The position numbers and the translations under genes were made by a program. Under the pieces are notes generated by a model. That model did not search any database and was not told the origin of the DNA. It saw only the letters and a program-made list of their open reading frames with translations. Below are positions 30,501 to 35,600 of a stretch of DNA of 64,000 nt, piece by piece. The DNA lies in the NCBI GenBank assembly GCA_038501625.1, contig JAZAYU010000012.1, forward strand, positions 4,712,001 to 4,776,000, written 5' to 3'. The DNA is from Corbicula japonica. Lineage: Eukaryota > Mollusca > Bivalvia > Venerida > Cyrenidae. Position 1 is the first letter of the stretch, and every line of letters starts with the position of its first letter.

Positions 30501-33500
30501 GAGCTGGCAAATCCATAAAGCGCGCTAGCGCTTTATGGTAAATTTGCCAGCTCTCGCGTGCACGTCCAATCTGCATGAACCGCACCAAAATAAGAATCAT
30601 TACTTATATTTACATTTTATTCATTTTTTTCTTTAAACAAACTTAAATCGAACGCTTTCAAAAAATAGTATTAAGTGAAAAGGGGGAGTAATACGTGGGA
30701 GTTTTCAATAGTAACAGCCATGACGTCACTGACATCATTACGGGTCATGCGGTTCGTGCAAAATGAACCGAATTTTTTTAAACGAAGAAATCAATAGGAA
30801 TGTAAATATATAGAGTTGCACTCATCCGCTGTCCATATGTCCCCAAATCTTGTGGCGTCAACTCCTCCTAAACTATAAGGAGGATTTCTTTCAAACTTTC
30901 ACAGATGATCAAGCAGGATGTGTAAGTGATCGTAAAGAAATGATTTTTTCCTGCGACAATTTTACCAGAATTATGGCCCTTTGTTATTAAAAATTATGTT
31001 GCAGCAGTAGGGGGCAGCAGTGTTTGAGGACACATTCTAGTTTAACTAGCTATATGTGTTGGAATATATTGTAGGTTTTATGCCCCTGTCATCATTTGAA
31101 GGTGGTAGAGGTTGCAAGGTTAATTTGGAGCCTACATGCCCTATGGACACATATCTAGTACAAAAGAGTTATACAACAATATAATTTTAAATATTTATAA
31201 TTGTGGGTTCAAATATGAATGATACCTTTGCTTTATGCAGTTTACTTAATAAGCATTTGTTATTAACCCTTTCCTCCATAGACACTTTTATTGCGTGGGC
31301 GAACAGTTCTGACCAAAATGCGACCAGTGCAGATCCTGATTGGACTACACGGATGTGCCAGCTGATCTGGATCTACACTCGTCGCATGTGTAAAAATGCC
31401 TATATATGGAGGAAAGGTTTAAATACATGTATTGAACAAAAAAAACTATCGACTGTGTTCAGTACACGTGTATTTGACAGTTTGTTAATTGCAGGCCCCA
31501 GAGTTGTTTACCCCGGAGAGAGCCTGGACAGCTTTACAGACCATGCAAAACAATCTACTGGGGCCCCTTGGAATGAAGACACTGGACCCCAGGTAACTAG
31601 AAATTTCTCATATTGGTCATGATTTACCTTAACCCTACCCTCCATAGACACACCTTTATTGCATGGGCAAACAGTGTATATCCAGATCAGCTGGCACATC
31701 TGTGCCATCTGATCAGGATCTGCATTGTTTGCTTTTTGATTAATTAGGTTATTTCTGAACAAAATGCGACCAGTGCAGATTCTGATCAGACGGCACGGAT
31801 GTGCCGGCTGATCTGGATCTACACTGGTCACACATGCTTAAAAATGTCACTGACTATGTTAAAGAAATATATCCATGCTCTATCCCTTGGAAAGATATCC
31901 ATCTGTCTTAACCTTAAAGATATTCTTTTCTAATCCAAGGGAAAGATATCCTTTTCTATCCTAGGGAAAGATATCCTTTTCTATCCTAGGGAAAGATATC
32001 CTTTTCTAATCCTAGGGAAAGATATCCTTTTCTATCCTAGGGAAAGATATCCTTTTCTATCCTAGGGAAAGATATCCTTTTCTATCCTAGGGAAAGATAT
32101 CCTTTTCTTTTCCTAGGGAAAGATATCCTTTTCTATCCTAGGGAAAGATATCCTTTTCTTCCCACGGAAAGATATCCTTTCATTCTAGGAAAAGATAAAC
32201 GTGTGTCTACTTAGGAAAAGAAATTCCTGTCTACCTTTTGTAAAAGTTCCGCAGTATGACATCCTTATATAAACAAAATGACATTATTTTTACAAGGGAT
32301 TATATTTTATGTATCATTAGATTACAGTACTAGAGGTAAAGTACTGTTTTGATAAATTGATCATTTGAATATGCAAGACCAAATAGTCTACCCTACTTTG
32401 GTAAGGTGAAATTTAGATACAGTAGAGAGAGTCTCACTACAGTTTCTTGGGATTAGATTGTTCTGTCGGGACTTTAAGAGCATGTAGTAGTCTTGTAATT
32501 CAGACAACACTATATTACTTAAACAATGATTTGCATAGAAAATGAGTACTGGTATATACTGCACTAATGATTTCCAGAAATTCAGGATTTTTTTCAATTC
32601 AGTTATGTTTGATTTATAAAAATCAAACAAATGTGTGAATTCATGTTGATGTTCTTTTAAATCTTTACATTTTTATTCAGTGACTGGAGCTATGTACCGT
32701 ACTATGATAACTCCAATGATGGTGAGGACGGGAAAATTGCTCATGGATTTAGCTACCATCAGGGGCCGGTAAGTAACCTCCGTAATCTACCCACTGTAAG
32801 TGTAGACGCATAGATGTAGAATGTTACAGAAGACATCTAGTGTAACTTGAAGATTTTAACCTTAGCTATCATCAAACCATACACAGTTTACCTTTACTCC
32901 AAAGGTACGTACGGCTTATCCCATATGGGAACAGTGTAGATGTAGGTGAACTTGCACATCTGTGCAGTGTGATCTGAATCTATATAGTAGTCACTTTTTG
33001 ATTGATTAATTTATTTCTGACAAGAAGTGAAAAGTGTAGATCCTGATCAGACGGCATGATTGTGTAGGCTGAGGTATGATTGGTCTGGTCAGGATCTTCA
33101 CAGGTCGCACCTGGGATTTTAGCTGTGTCCATGGCGTAAAGCATTAATGAAACACTGTATCTTGCATACCAGATCTAGTCATCAGGTGTTTTCGCCCGTG
33201 TAGGAAATTTCGATCCTACACCCCCCATGTAGAATGAGTCACACTCCTTATATGACGTCACAAAGTCTTATGCAGTTATGGATGAACGATGGAATGTTTC
33301 ATATATCACTTCGCTACTATAAAAAAGTGGTGCAAATAAACATTTTACAGGATAATACCCCAAAATGCACAAAATAAATATGGTATGCAAGAAAAAGTAT
33401 CATTCACTTATGTTGGATAAAGATCGCTTGATCCAGCCCTCGTGAAATATGCACTTAGGCGGTAACTTGGCAGAGCCTCGTTCCGCCCTTGTGCATATTT

Positions 33501-35305
33501 CACTCTGGCCGGATCACGCGATCTTTACCCAACACACGTGAATGATACTTATAAAGCTGGTATAGGACCGTCAATAACAGTGCTGACACTGTAGTATCCT
33601 GCAAATAGATTCTTTCATTTGATATTTCTGTCAAGCTTGCTTGCTGAGAGAGTACTTTCCTGGTGCCAATACTACTTCATGCTGATGCATCTGCCATCAC
33701 ACTCCCATGCTGAATTCTGTGATGTTGCCATCTTAACTGGTAGAGCAGCATGACAATTTATCTGGGAACTGTCTTGGGAATTTTACTACATAGTTTGGCT
33801 CAAAAGATTTCGATAGGCTGATGAAAGCTACAGGTTACCAAGTTTGATTGTTTTGGTGTTGGAATCCATTGGTCTTTTAATTTAATAATGCAGGACCTAT
33901 AGTTGTTATGTTACAATGAATGTAATATACAATATGCACAGATGTAAGTGATACACTATTGTATTGTATTGTCAGGAGTGGGTATGGCCCATCGGGTATT
34001 TCCTGCGTGCCAAATTACTCTTTGCCAAGAAGCTGGAGTCCGAGAGGCCTGGAATTCTGAAAGAGACTGTGCTCTTTATAAGATCCACTTTAACCCGGCA
34101 TTACGAGGAAGTGATGAAATCAAGCTGGAGATCTCTTCCGGAGATCACCAACCATAATGCAGAGGTAGGCCACTTGCACATAGCTCTTACTATTGTTACT
34201 TTGATATCATGAAATATCTGCCTTAATTAACCCTTTCCTCCATATATACACATTTTTAAGTGTGTGCGACCAGTGTAGATCCAGATCAGCTGGCAGGAAT
34301 GTGCTGGCTGATCTGGATCTTCACTGTTCGCCCTCGCAATAAAGGTGTGTCTATGGAGGAAAGGGTTAATTAAGGCAGAAATTCAAGCAGTTATAGTATT
34401 CTAATTCGATATGCAAAAATATGGTTAAAAATGACTTGGGAATGATTTTCCCTATTAAATGCTAAATATGCCAATATTAAGCTGTGTAAACTATAATAAT
34501 AACATTAGCCCTTGATGTGCTAAGCATAGCGTTCATAACATTTACAACAAGTGTAGACCCAGACCAGCCTGTGCATCACTTTTCACTATTCAGTTAATAA
34601 ATTCAGTTTGTTACAGTTTTGTAAAACACCCTTATTAGGCAAAGAATGGATTGGTTTAAATGGATCATGAGTGAACTAATTACAGTAATTCAGTGAGTAA
34701 AGGGTTGGTCTATCGAGTGTTTTTGGATAATTAGGTGTCACGATGAGATAGACTACAGCTTTGCACTGCTTCCCATTTATAGTGTTCAATGAACACATTT
34801 ATTTACCATCAATTAGACTTAATCAATTTGAGCATTATTTGACAAAAATAACTTATGACTTATAAAGCATATTTTCACATGGGCGACCAGTGTAGAGCTA
34901 GATCAGTTAGCACATCTTTGCCATCTGATGTGGATCTACACTGTTTGCTTTTGTCAGATAAAACTTGATGAATCTGATCGAATACAGTGAAGATCCTGAT
35001 CAGATGGCATAGGTGTGCTGGCTGAACTGAAACTACACCAGTATCCCATGACATAAAAGCCATATCCCAGGGATAAAAGGGTTAAATAAAATAAAATTTA
35101 ATTTTGAGATAATATTCATGCAGAGCCATCTGTTAAAGCATCCCTCTTGTACTTCTTTTTTCAGCCCAATCATTTTGGATGTCCAGCCCAAGCCTGGAGT
35201 GTATCCTGTGTGTTAGATGTTCTATATGATCTTGAAAATCTAGAGACCCCGGTGACTCTACAACCCAGCAAGTCTACAGACAATCTAGTTATAGCCCCTG
35301 TGTAG
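424..35305 (+). CDS. AGL: Glycogen debranching enzyme, 3' part of gene (22 exons)
   Basis: Bifunctional cytosolic enzyme of glycogen breakdown: it moves maltotriosyl groups (4-alpha-glucanotransferase) and then hydrolyses the remaining alpha-1,6 glucose (amylo-1,6-glucosidase). The 22 exons listed separately total 3,403 nt and splice in phase to 1,133 codons plus TAG. Recognition comes from strings almost identical to the animal family: [30 protein letters not shown] (transferase, GH13-type), then [34 protein letters not shown] and YHQGPEW (glucosidase). By family knowledge the Asp of RLDNC, Glu of AELFTG and Asp of THDNE are the transferase catalytic residues, and all are kept. Vertebrate AGL is about 1,530 residues, so about 400 are missing upstream of the window. 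Every intron is GT-AG. The C-terminus runs about 23 residues past the vertebrate end (VLYDL). Confidence 0.97.
604..748. mobile_element. Palindromic element B, copy 1 (near-perfect hairpin)
   Basis: About 145-bp inverted repeat in the first intron: GCCCAAGATCATAAAACTA ... CAGTCTCAAATCTCAAGCAT, a centre GGCGACCAGTCGCC, then the reverse complement back to CTTGGGC. No coding capacity. Five more copies are in the window, so it is a foldback transposon-like family. Confidence 0.85.
756..888. mobile_element. MITE-A fragment
   Basis: Shortened copy with GTGTAGATCAAGATCAG, GCTGATCTGGATCTGCAC and TCTATGGAGAAAAGGGTTT. Confidence 0.7.
1023..1210 (+). CDS. AGL: AGL window exon 2 (transferase nucleophile)
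   Basis: Acceptor TTTGTAG, donor GTAAGG; it ends on a complete Glu codon. It encodes [13 protein letters not shown] and [16 protein letters not shown]. The Asp in RLDNC is the GH13 nucleophile position in this family. Confidence 0.95.
1320..1440. repeat. Degenerate GCGAAAT element
   Basis: Contains GCGCGAAATTTAGTCCCTGC, the same theme as the foldback element at 10280-10515. Confidence 0.4.
1586..1752. repeat. Foldback with five TTTAAACGAA motifs
   Basis: Outer arms CCATACTTTTTTATGGATTC and the complementary AATCCTTAAAAAGTATGG. Inside are five TTTAAACGAA motifs (around 1620, 1641, 1671, 1683, 1713), several within the octamer GTTTAAAC. Confidence 0.75.
2031..2154 (+). CDS. AGL: AGL window exon 3 (transferase acid/base)
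   Basis: Acceptor TTATCCAG, donor GTAAAT; phase 0 start, one base carried over at the end. It encodes [19 protein letters not shown], then [19 protein letters not shown]. The Glu of AELFTG is the expected acid/base residue. Confidence 0.95.
2180..2393. mobile_element. MITE-A copy, degenerate
   Basis: CTCTTTACTTCATGTATACC at the left, TGTAGATCCAGATCAGCTGG inside, then a diverged right half. Lies in the intron after AGL exon 3. Confidence 0.7.
2394..2979. other. AGL intron 3, remainder
   Basis: A+T-rich; nothing recognised besides the acceptor at its end. Confidence 0.5.
2980..3143 (+). CDS. AGL: AGL window exon 4
   Basis: Acceptor ACTTGCAG, donor GTAAGT. It encodes [20 protein letters not shown], then QPVGAFIQP and [12 protein letters not shown]. 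The HDNE motif carries the third GH13 carboxylate. Confidence 0.95.
3190..3262 (+). repeat. Possible tRNA-derived SINE fragment
   Basis: TTGATTGAGCATTATACTTG and a box-B-like CAGTTCAATTCC at the usual distance. Weak. Confidence 0.3.
3365..3466 (+). CDS. AGL: AGL window exon 5
   Basis: Acceptor CTTTGCAG, donor GTGAGT; 34 codons, phase 0 at both ends. It encodes [19 protein letters not shown] then [15 protein letters not shown], matching the family's SAYDALP...GSTRGYDELVPH stretch. Confidence 0.94.
3667..3850. mobile_element. Double-hairpin element C, copy 1
   Basis: Two adjacent hairpins with arms AAATTAGAAACACAACTTC / GAAGTTGTGTTT and AAATTAAAAATGCAACTTC / GAAGTTGCGTTTCTAATT. Loops differ between the two hairpins. 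The whole unit is found again, inverted, at 46399-46597. Confidence 0.85.
3874..4053 (+). CDS. AGL: AGL window exon 6
   Basis: Acceptor TGTTTTAG, donor GTACTC; exactly 60 codons. It encodes [19 protein letters not shown] ... [14 protein letters not shown], a less conserved part in the middle of the protein. The following intron is 4.9 kb because of the 20-bp repeat array. Confidence 0.92.
4407..8757. repeat. 20-bp minisatellite array, about 217 units
   Basis: Unit CCCATGGATAACAATCATGT with substitutions at a few favoured positions (CCCTTGG, GATAT, TTTCC, GGTTA) and a few indels. Larger blocks repeat: markers recur at offsets of 1,006 bp (6262/7268, 6720/7726) and 520 bp (7767/8287, 8061/8581). 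Wholly within the intron between AGL exons 6 and 7. Confidence 0.97.
8828..8907. mobile_element. Element B, half copy
   Basis: Right arm only: CATTTCAGCCAATCAGATGC ... TTGGGCCC. The left arm is missing next to the minisatellite end. Confidence 0.75.
8951..9101 (+). CDS. AGL: AGL window exon 7
   Basis: Acceptor CTTATTTTAG, donor GTGCGA. It encodes [20 protein letters not shown] ... [10 protein letters not shown], matching the vertebrate VYVDQVDEDIVAVTRHSP region. Confidence 0.94.
9216..9412. mobile_element. MITE-A copy
   Basis: GTAGATCCAGATCAGCCAGC on the left, AATAACCTAATGAATTAG in the centre and CTGATCTGGATCTAAATT on the right. Ends degenerate. Confidence 0.75.
9443..9668 (+). CDS. AGL: AGL window exon 8
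   Basis: Acceptor GTTTCCAG, donor GTAAGT. It encodes [13 protein letters not shown] ... [17 protein letters not shown] ... [12 protein letters not shown], a beta-rich linker domain between the two catalytic halves. Confidence 0.93.
9669..10279. other. AGL intron 8, first part
   Basis: No gene, RNA or clear repeat seen. Confidence 0.5.
10280..10515. mobile_element. Foldback element with GCGAAATT termini
   Basis: Left TACTGTTAAATCATTTTATT and right GCGAAATTAAATGATACTAC are imperfect inverted repeats; an internal C11 run is at about 10441. The CCCCGCGAAATT theme suggests a short inverted-repeat transposon. Confidence 0.6.
10763..11034 (+). CDS. AGL: AGL window exon 9
   Basis: Longest exon here (272 nt). 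Acceptor TGTTAATAG, donor GTAATG. It encodes [19 protein letters not shown] ... [20 protein letters not shown]; the family counterpart is LTLAELNQILYRCESEE. Confidence 0.93.
11083..11342. mobile_element. MITE-A copy
   Basis: Nearly complete: TTATCCCTTTACTCCATAT at the left and TATGTAGGAAAGGGTTAA at the right. Confidence 0.85.
11343..12141. other. AGL intron 9, middle
   Basis: A+T-rich; no feature identified. Confidence 0.5.
12142..12382. mobile_element. MITE-A copy
   Basis: TTAACCATTTACTTCATGT at the left, both internal palindromic cores present, right end worn. Confidence 0.8.
12462..12595 (+). CDS. AGL: AGL window exon 10
   Basis: Acceptor CTCTACAG, donor GTGAGT. It encodes [20 protein letters not shown] then [16 protein letters not shown], matching NDLGHPFCNNLRSGDWM of vertebrate AGL. 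Confidence 0.95.
12851..14072. mobile_element. MITE-A copy split by a hAT-like insertion
   Basis: TTAACTCTTTCCTCCATAT starts the copy at 12851; its right end GAAGTAAAGGATTAA is at 14058-14072. The element at 13083-14050 sits between them. Confidence 0.75.
13083..14050. mobile_element. hAT-like non-autonomous element, about 970 bp
   Basis: Ends TAGGGAAGGGAACAG and, inverted, TAGGGATGGGAACAG, with further GTATCCGGATA motifs near each end. No transposase frame. TAGGGNNGGGAAC-type ends are usual for hAT elements; a clean 8-bp target duplication is not visible (flanks GTATATAT and TTTATATG). Confidence 0.6.
14098..14226. mobile_element. MITE-A fragment
   Basis: Right-hand part only: AGTCAGAAATAACCTCTAAA, ATCCAGATCAGACTGCATA and GGAAGTAATGGGTTAAA, directly before AGL exon 11. 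Confidence 0.6.
14256..14389 (+). CDS. AGL: AGL window exon 11 (source of the exon duplications)
   Basis: Acceptor ATTTCAG, donor GTAAGT. It encodes [20 protein letters not shown] then [15 protein letters not shown]. The last 94 nt plus about 26 nt of the next intron are tandemly repeated downstream with a 120-bp period (see duplicate copies). This copy is taken as the real exon because it alone has a 5' end with a proper acceptor and joins in frame to exon 12. Confidence 0.94.
14412..14470 (+). pseudogene. AGL exon 11 duplicate 2, left piece
   Basis: Copy of exon 11 from KVPRYLI onward, about 98% identical, cut after GGGGCTTA by a 4.1-kb insertion. The right piece resumes at 18601. Confidence 0.85.
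15760..18436 (+). mobile_element. Element E2 nested in E1
   Basis: Head TGCCCCTGAAGGGAGGCATA and CCGTCCGTCCGTCGCGTCC, then three units of about 170 bp around TTGAAACTTCACAGGAGTGT, with short CCTAACCCTAACCC runs. Tail hairpin TGTCA...TGACA plus CTCTTG. The intact E1 units show the empty site, giving a 4-bp TTTA duplication at 15756-15759 and 18437-18440. Confidence 0.75.
16983..18220 (+). mobile_element. Element E3 nested in E2
   Basis: Head AAGCTCCCGGCAGAAATTC with GGTCAGTCCGTCAGTACG, then repeating units of about 145-170 bp (ACACTCTAGCGGTCACAT, GGTCAAGGTCACTGTTACT), tail GGTGAGCGATAAAGGGCC ... GCCCTCTTG. Confidence 0.75.
18601..18655 (+). pseudogene. AGL exon 11 duplicate 2, right piece
   Basis: Continues the interrupted copy: GATATTGAGGCAGCATGC through to the exon 11 donor GTAAG and the flanking intron. 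Joined to 14412-14470 it makes one 120-bp unit lacking about 2-3 bases at the insertion point. Confidence 0.85.
18656..18775 (+). pseudogene. AGL exon 11 duplicate 3
   Basis: Third 120-bp unit. The reading frame is still open but two residues differ (Tyr to Cys, Pro to Arg in the RYLIPSY stretch), and the donor context is changed (TCAGTGTAAG). No strong acceptor precedes it except a CTTTAG-like site in the unit junction. Probably not used. Confidence 0.8.
18776..18895 (+). pseudogene. AGL exon 11 duplicate 4, with stop
   Basis: Fourth 120-bp unit. The codon after KVP is TGA, so it cannot substitute for exon 11. The donor is still recognisable. Confidence 0.8.
18994..19233. mobile_element. 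MITE-A, near-complete reference copy
   Basis: About 240 bp: TTAACCCTTTCCTCCATAT at the left, TATGGAGGAAAGGGTA at the right, so the termini are inverted repeats. Two internal palindromic cores built from GTAGATCTAGATCAGCC and GATCAGATGGCACAGATG flank a central AATAACCTA segment. No coding capacity. Start CCCTTTCC with flanking TTAA fits piggyBac-type termini. Confidence 0.85.
19329..19566. mobile_element. MITE-A copy
   Basis: TTAACTCTTTACACAGTGGG at the left, ATGAGGATTAAAG at the right. Lies 95 bp from the preceding copy. Confidence 0.8.
19701..19873 (+). CDS. AGL: AGL window exon 12
   Basis: Acceptor GTTTGCAG, donor GTAAGT. It encodes [20 protein letters not shown] ... [11 protein letters not shown]; vertebrates have FVQNGSTFVKHLSLGSV and CCVSLAAG. 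Confidence 0.94.
19874..20469. other. AGL intron 12
   Basis: No repeat or RNA identified. Confidence 0.5.
20470..20572 (+). CDS. AGL: AGL window exon 13 (glucosidase WGRDTF)
   Basis: Acceptor TTTTTCAG, donor GTGGGA. It encodes [20 protein letters not shown] then [20 protein letters not shown] is a signature of the (alpha/alpha)6 glucosidase domain. Confidence 0.96.
20927..21152 (+). CDS. AGL: AGL window exon 14
   Basis: Acceptor TTTACAG, donor GTGAGC. It encodes [20 protein letters not shown], then [20 protein letters not shown] and VSRMYPTDD. Very highly conserved glucosidase core. Confidence 0.97.
21250..23424 (+). mobile_element. Element E4, about 2.2 kb, tandem-unit element
   Basis: Head GCTCACCTGAGCACTTGTG with GTGTCCGTCGTGCGTCGTC. 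Four almost identical units of about 165 bp at 21480-22130 (CTTCTTGTCTGAAACCACAA), then more diverged longer units. Tail CTCAGGTGAGCAATATAGGG ... GCCCTCTTG. TTA on both sides (21247-21249, 23425-23427) is a likely target duplication. Head and tail carry complementary CTCACCTGAG / CTCAGGTGAG. Confidence 0.8.
23425..24304. other. AGL intron 14, middle
   Basis: Contains a short direct repeat (CCAAAGGGCATCTT at about 23460 and 23505). Otherwise nothing recognised. Confidence 0.5.
24305..24549. mobile_element. MITE-A copy, intact
   Basis: TTAACCATTTCCTTCATAG to ATGGAGGAAAGGGTTAA, with both cores clear (GATCACCCGGCACATCCGTG and its partner). Confidence 0.85.
24738..24967. mobile_element. MITE-A copy, degenerate
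   Basis: CAACCCTACTTCATGGAG to GTGGAGAAGAGTGTTAAG. Confidence 0.7.
25052..25163 (+). CDS. AGL: AGL window exon 15
   Basis: Acceptor GTTTTACAG, donor GTTTGT. It encodes [20 protein letters not shown] then [14 protein letters not shown], the counterpart of LDQPLFEVIQEAM and [11 protein letters not shown]. Confidence 0.96.
25190..25400 (+). repeat. Fragment of a GTCTGTCTG-headed element
   Basis: ATGTCCCTGACACAACATTT followed by CCGTTTGTCTGTCTGTTC and AATTACTTGGTAGAAATG; the same style of head as E1-E4 but without tandem units. Confidence 0.5.
25401..26794. other. AGL intron 15, remainder
   Basis: A+T-rich with no gene or clear repeat identified; the exon 16 partial duplicate begins at 26795. 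Confidence 0.5.
26795..26870 (+). pseudogene. Partial tandem duplicate of the start of AGL exon 16
   Basis: Diverged copy of the first about 65 nt of exon 16 lying 76 bp before the real one. It reads [10 protein letters not shown] and then hits a TAA stop; frameshifts follow. The sequence before both copies (TTGTTGTA...) is also similar, so the acceptor was included in the duplication. Confidence 0.8.
26871..27006 (+). CDS. AGL: AGL window exon 16 (CGTWMDKMG)
   Basis: Acceptor TTTGTTGTAG, donor GTACAG. It encodes [20 protein letters not shown] then [17 protein letters not shown]. The Asp of WMDKMG is a conserved acidic residue of the glucosidase site in this family. Confidence 0.96.
27049..27302. 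mobile_element. MITE-A copy
   Basis: TTAACCCTTTACTTCTAAG to ATGAAGTACAGGTTTAA, diverged. Confidence 0.75.
27412..27618. mobile_element. MITE-A copy
   Basis: TTAACCCTTCTTATATACAC to TATGGAGGAAAGAGTTAA, with a small deletion in the left core. Confidence 0.85.
27619..28097. other. AGL intron 16, end
   Basis: Nothing recognised. Confidence 0.5.
28098..28210 (+). CDS. AGL: AGL window exon 17
   Basis: Acceptor CTGTTTCAG, donor GTAAAC. It encodes [20 protein letters not shown] then [15 protein letters not shown], matching [20 protein letters not shown]. Confidence 0.95.
28211..29204. other. AGL intron 17, main part
   Basis: A short palindrome AGATCTAACAAATGTTAGATCT lies at about 28624-28645. No gene or RNA seen. 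Confidence 0.5.
29205..29345. mobile_element. MITE-A, left half only
   Basis: GCCCTTTCCTCCATAAATAC through the left core to AATAACCTAACAAATC; it stops 30 bp before the AGL exon 18 acceptor. Confidence 0.8.
29378..29586 (+). CDS. AGL: AGL window exon 18
   Basis: Acceptor CTCTTGTAG, donor GTAAGA. It encodes [20 protein letters not shown] ... [14 protein letters not shown] ... [12 protein letters not shown], matching RGIYKDSYG...QLRPNFTIAMVV. Confidence 0.95.
29795..29892 (+). repeat. tRNA-derived SINE, copy 1
   Basis: tRNA-like head: box A TAGCTCAGTCGGGAGAGC, anticodon-region CCCTGTAAGCG, then GGTTCCGGGTTAGAGAGTCC in place of box B, then CTGGCTGCACATTCTTTC and CCTGTGACA. The non-tRNA tail and the damaged box B mark it as a SINE, not a tRNA gene. 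Confidence 0.7.
29920..30022 (+). repeat. tRNA-derived SINE, copy 2
   Basis: Second head with TGGTTGAGTCTAAGACGCC and a good box B GTTCGAGTCCC, then the same tail as copy 1 (TTGGCTGCACATTCTTTCTC, ACCCTGTGACA). The shared tail recalls the V-SINE type reported in molluscs (inference). Confidence 0.65.
30139..30283. mobile_element. Element B copy
   Basis: Long hairpin, arms GCCCAAGGTTATAAAACTGA ... and complement, centre GGGACTGATCGCC slightly changed. In the intron after AGL exon 18. Confidence 0.85.
30453..30601. mobile_element. Perfect 60-bp-arm foldback
   Basis: Arms 30453-30512 and 30542-30601 are perfectly complementary (AATGATTCTTATTTTGGTGC ... GAGAGCTGGCAAAT). The 29-nt centre holds a second palindrome, CCATAAAGC...GCTTTATGG. 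It is much more G+C-rich than its surroundings. It appears to lie in a larger insertion (about 30445-30812) that splits a head of the type GCCCCCACAAAGTGGG / ATAGAGTTGCACTC. Confidence 0.85.
30813..31195. repeat. Remnant of a GCCCC-headed element
   Basis: TAGAGTTGCACTCATCCGC and CTCCTAAACTATAAGGAGG continue the head at 30424-30444; a second head-like TATGCCCCTGTCATC is at about 31080. Rest not recognised. Confidence 0.4.
31263..31421. mobile_element. MITE-A, internally deleted
   Basis: Both ends present (TTAACCCTTTCCTCCATAG; TATGGAGGAAAGGTTTAA) but the left core and centre are lost, leaving about 160 bp. Confidence 0.85.
31495..31592 (+). CDS. AGL: AGL window exon 19
   Basis: Acceptor TTAATTGCAG, donor GTAACT. 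It encodes [20 protein letters not shown] then [12 protein letters not shown], nearly identical to the vertebrate segment. Confidence 0.96.
31629..31848. mobile_element. MITE-A copy
   Basis: TTAACCCTACCCTCCATAGA to CACACATGCTTAAAAATG; the last about 25 bp of the right end are missing. Confidence 0.8.
31885..32190. repeat. 25-bp minisatellite, about 11 units
   Basis: Unit GAAAGATATCC + TTTTCTATCCTAGG, with edge units diverged. In the intron between AGL exons 19 and 20. Confidence 0.93.
32191..32680. other. AGL intron 19, end
   Basis: No feature recognised. Confidence 0.5.
32681..32768 (+). CDS. AGL: AGL window exon 20
   Basis: Acceptor TTTATTCAG, donor GTAAGT. It encodes [20 protein letters not shown] then [15 protein letters not shown] begins the motif completed by EW in the next exon. 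Confidence 0.95.
32890..33147. mobile_element. MITE-A copy, degenerate
   Basis: CCTTTACTCCAAAGGTACG to CCATGGCGTAAAGCATTAA. Confidence 0.7.
33394..33550. mobile_element. Foldback, about 67-bp imperfect arms
   Basis: AAGTATCATTCACTTATGTT and its partner CACACGTGAATGATACTT; inner arms CGTGAAATATGCACTTAGG / CCTTGTGCATATTTCACT. No coding capacity. Confidence 0.75.
33551..33975. other. AGL intron 20, end
   Basis: A tRNA-like CTTAACTGGTAGAGCAGC at about 33732 may be a SINE remnant; otherwise nothing. Confidence 0.4.
33976..34164 (+). CDS. AGL: AGL window exon 21 (catalytic-site EW)
   Basis: Acceptor GTATTGTCAG, donor GTAGGC; 63 codons, phase 0. It starts [20 protein letters not shown] and contains [19 protein letters not shown]. 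The Glu completing YHQGPEW is a conserved glucosidase acid residue. Confidence 0.96.
34227..34369. mobile_element. MITE-A, short form with intact TTAA ends
   Basis: Left flank AATTAACCCTTTCCTCC and right flank GGAGGAAAGGGTTAATTAA: clean inverted termini flanked by TTAA. The middle is deleted. Confidence 0.88.
34370..34857. other. AGL intron 21, middle
   Basis: Only scattered MITE-A-like words (TGTAGACCCAGACCAGCCTG at about 34552). Confidence 0.4.
34858..35084. mobile_element. MITE-A copy, degenerate
   Basis: GGGCGACCAGTGTAGAGC on the left, GATAAAAGGGTTAAAT on the right; it ends 80 bp before the last AGL exon. Confidence 0.75.
35165..35305 (+). CDS. AGL: AGL window exon 22 (last coding exon)
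   Basis: Acceptor TTTTTTCAG. It encodes [20 protein letters not shown] then [19 protein letters not shown] and NLVIAPV before TAG. The part after YDL is a tail not present in vertebrate AGL as I know it. Confidence 0.95.
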   Translation, partial: PNHFGCPAQAWSVSCVLDVLYDLENLETPVTLQPSKSTDNLVIAPV

Positions 35306-35413
35306 ACAGGACCTGCCTTCTTAACATACTGTTTTGTGCAGTGATTGTTTCCCCTGTGTGCATACAGTGCTAATTAAGATACATGTAGATAGCTTTATAT
35401 ACAATTTAGTTAT

Positions 35414-35419
35414 AATAAA
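35414..35419 (+). terminator. Probable AGL poly(A) signal
   Basis: AATAAA 109 bp after the stop, the first on the + strand after the coding end. It lies before the palindromic element at 35454, which would then be outside the mRNA if this site is used. Confidence 0.55.
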
Positions 35420-35453
35420 AACTGAAGTAGCTACGAAGATACTGTGTAACCTG

Positions 35454-35600
35454 TGCCCAAGGTTAAAAAACTGAGCTTGGAAACCAGTCTCAAATCTCAA
35501 GCATCTGATTGGCTGAAATGGCGACCAGTCGCCATTTCAGCCAATCAGATCCTTGAGATTTGAGACTGGTTTCCATTCTCAGTTTTATAACCTTCAACCC
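35454..35600. mobile_element. Element B copy just downstream of AGL
   Basis: Arms GCCCAAGGTTAAAAAACTG ... CTCAAATCTCAAGCATCTG and complement, centre GGCGACCAGTCGCC. Starts 149 bp after the stop codon and 35 bp after the poly(A) signal. Confidence 0.9.
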
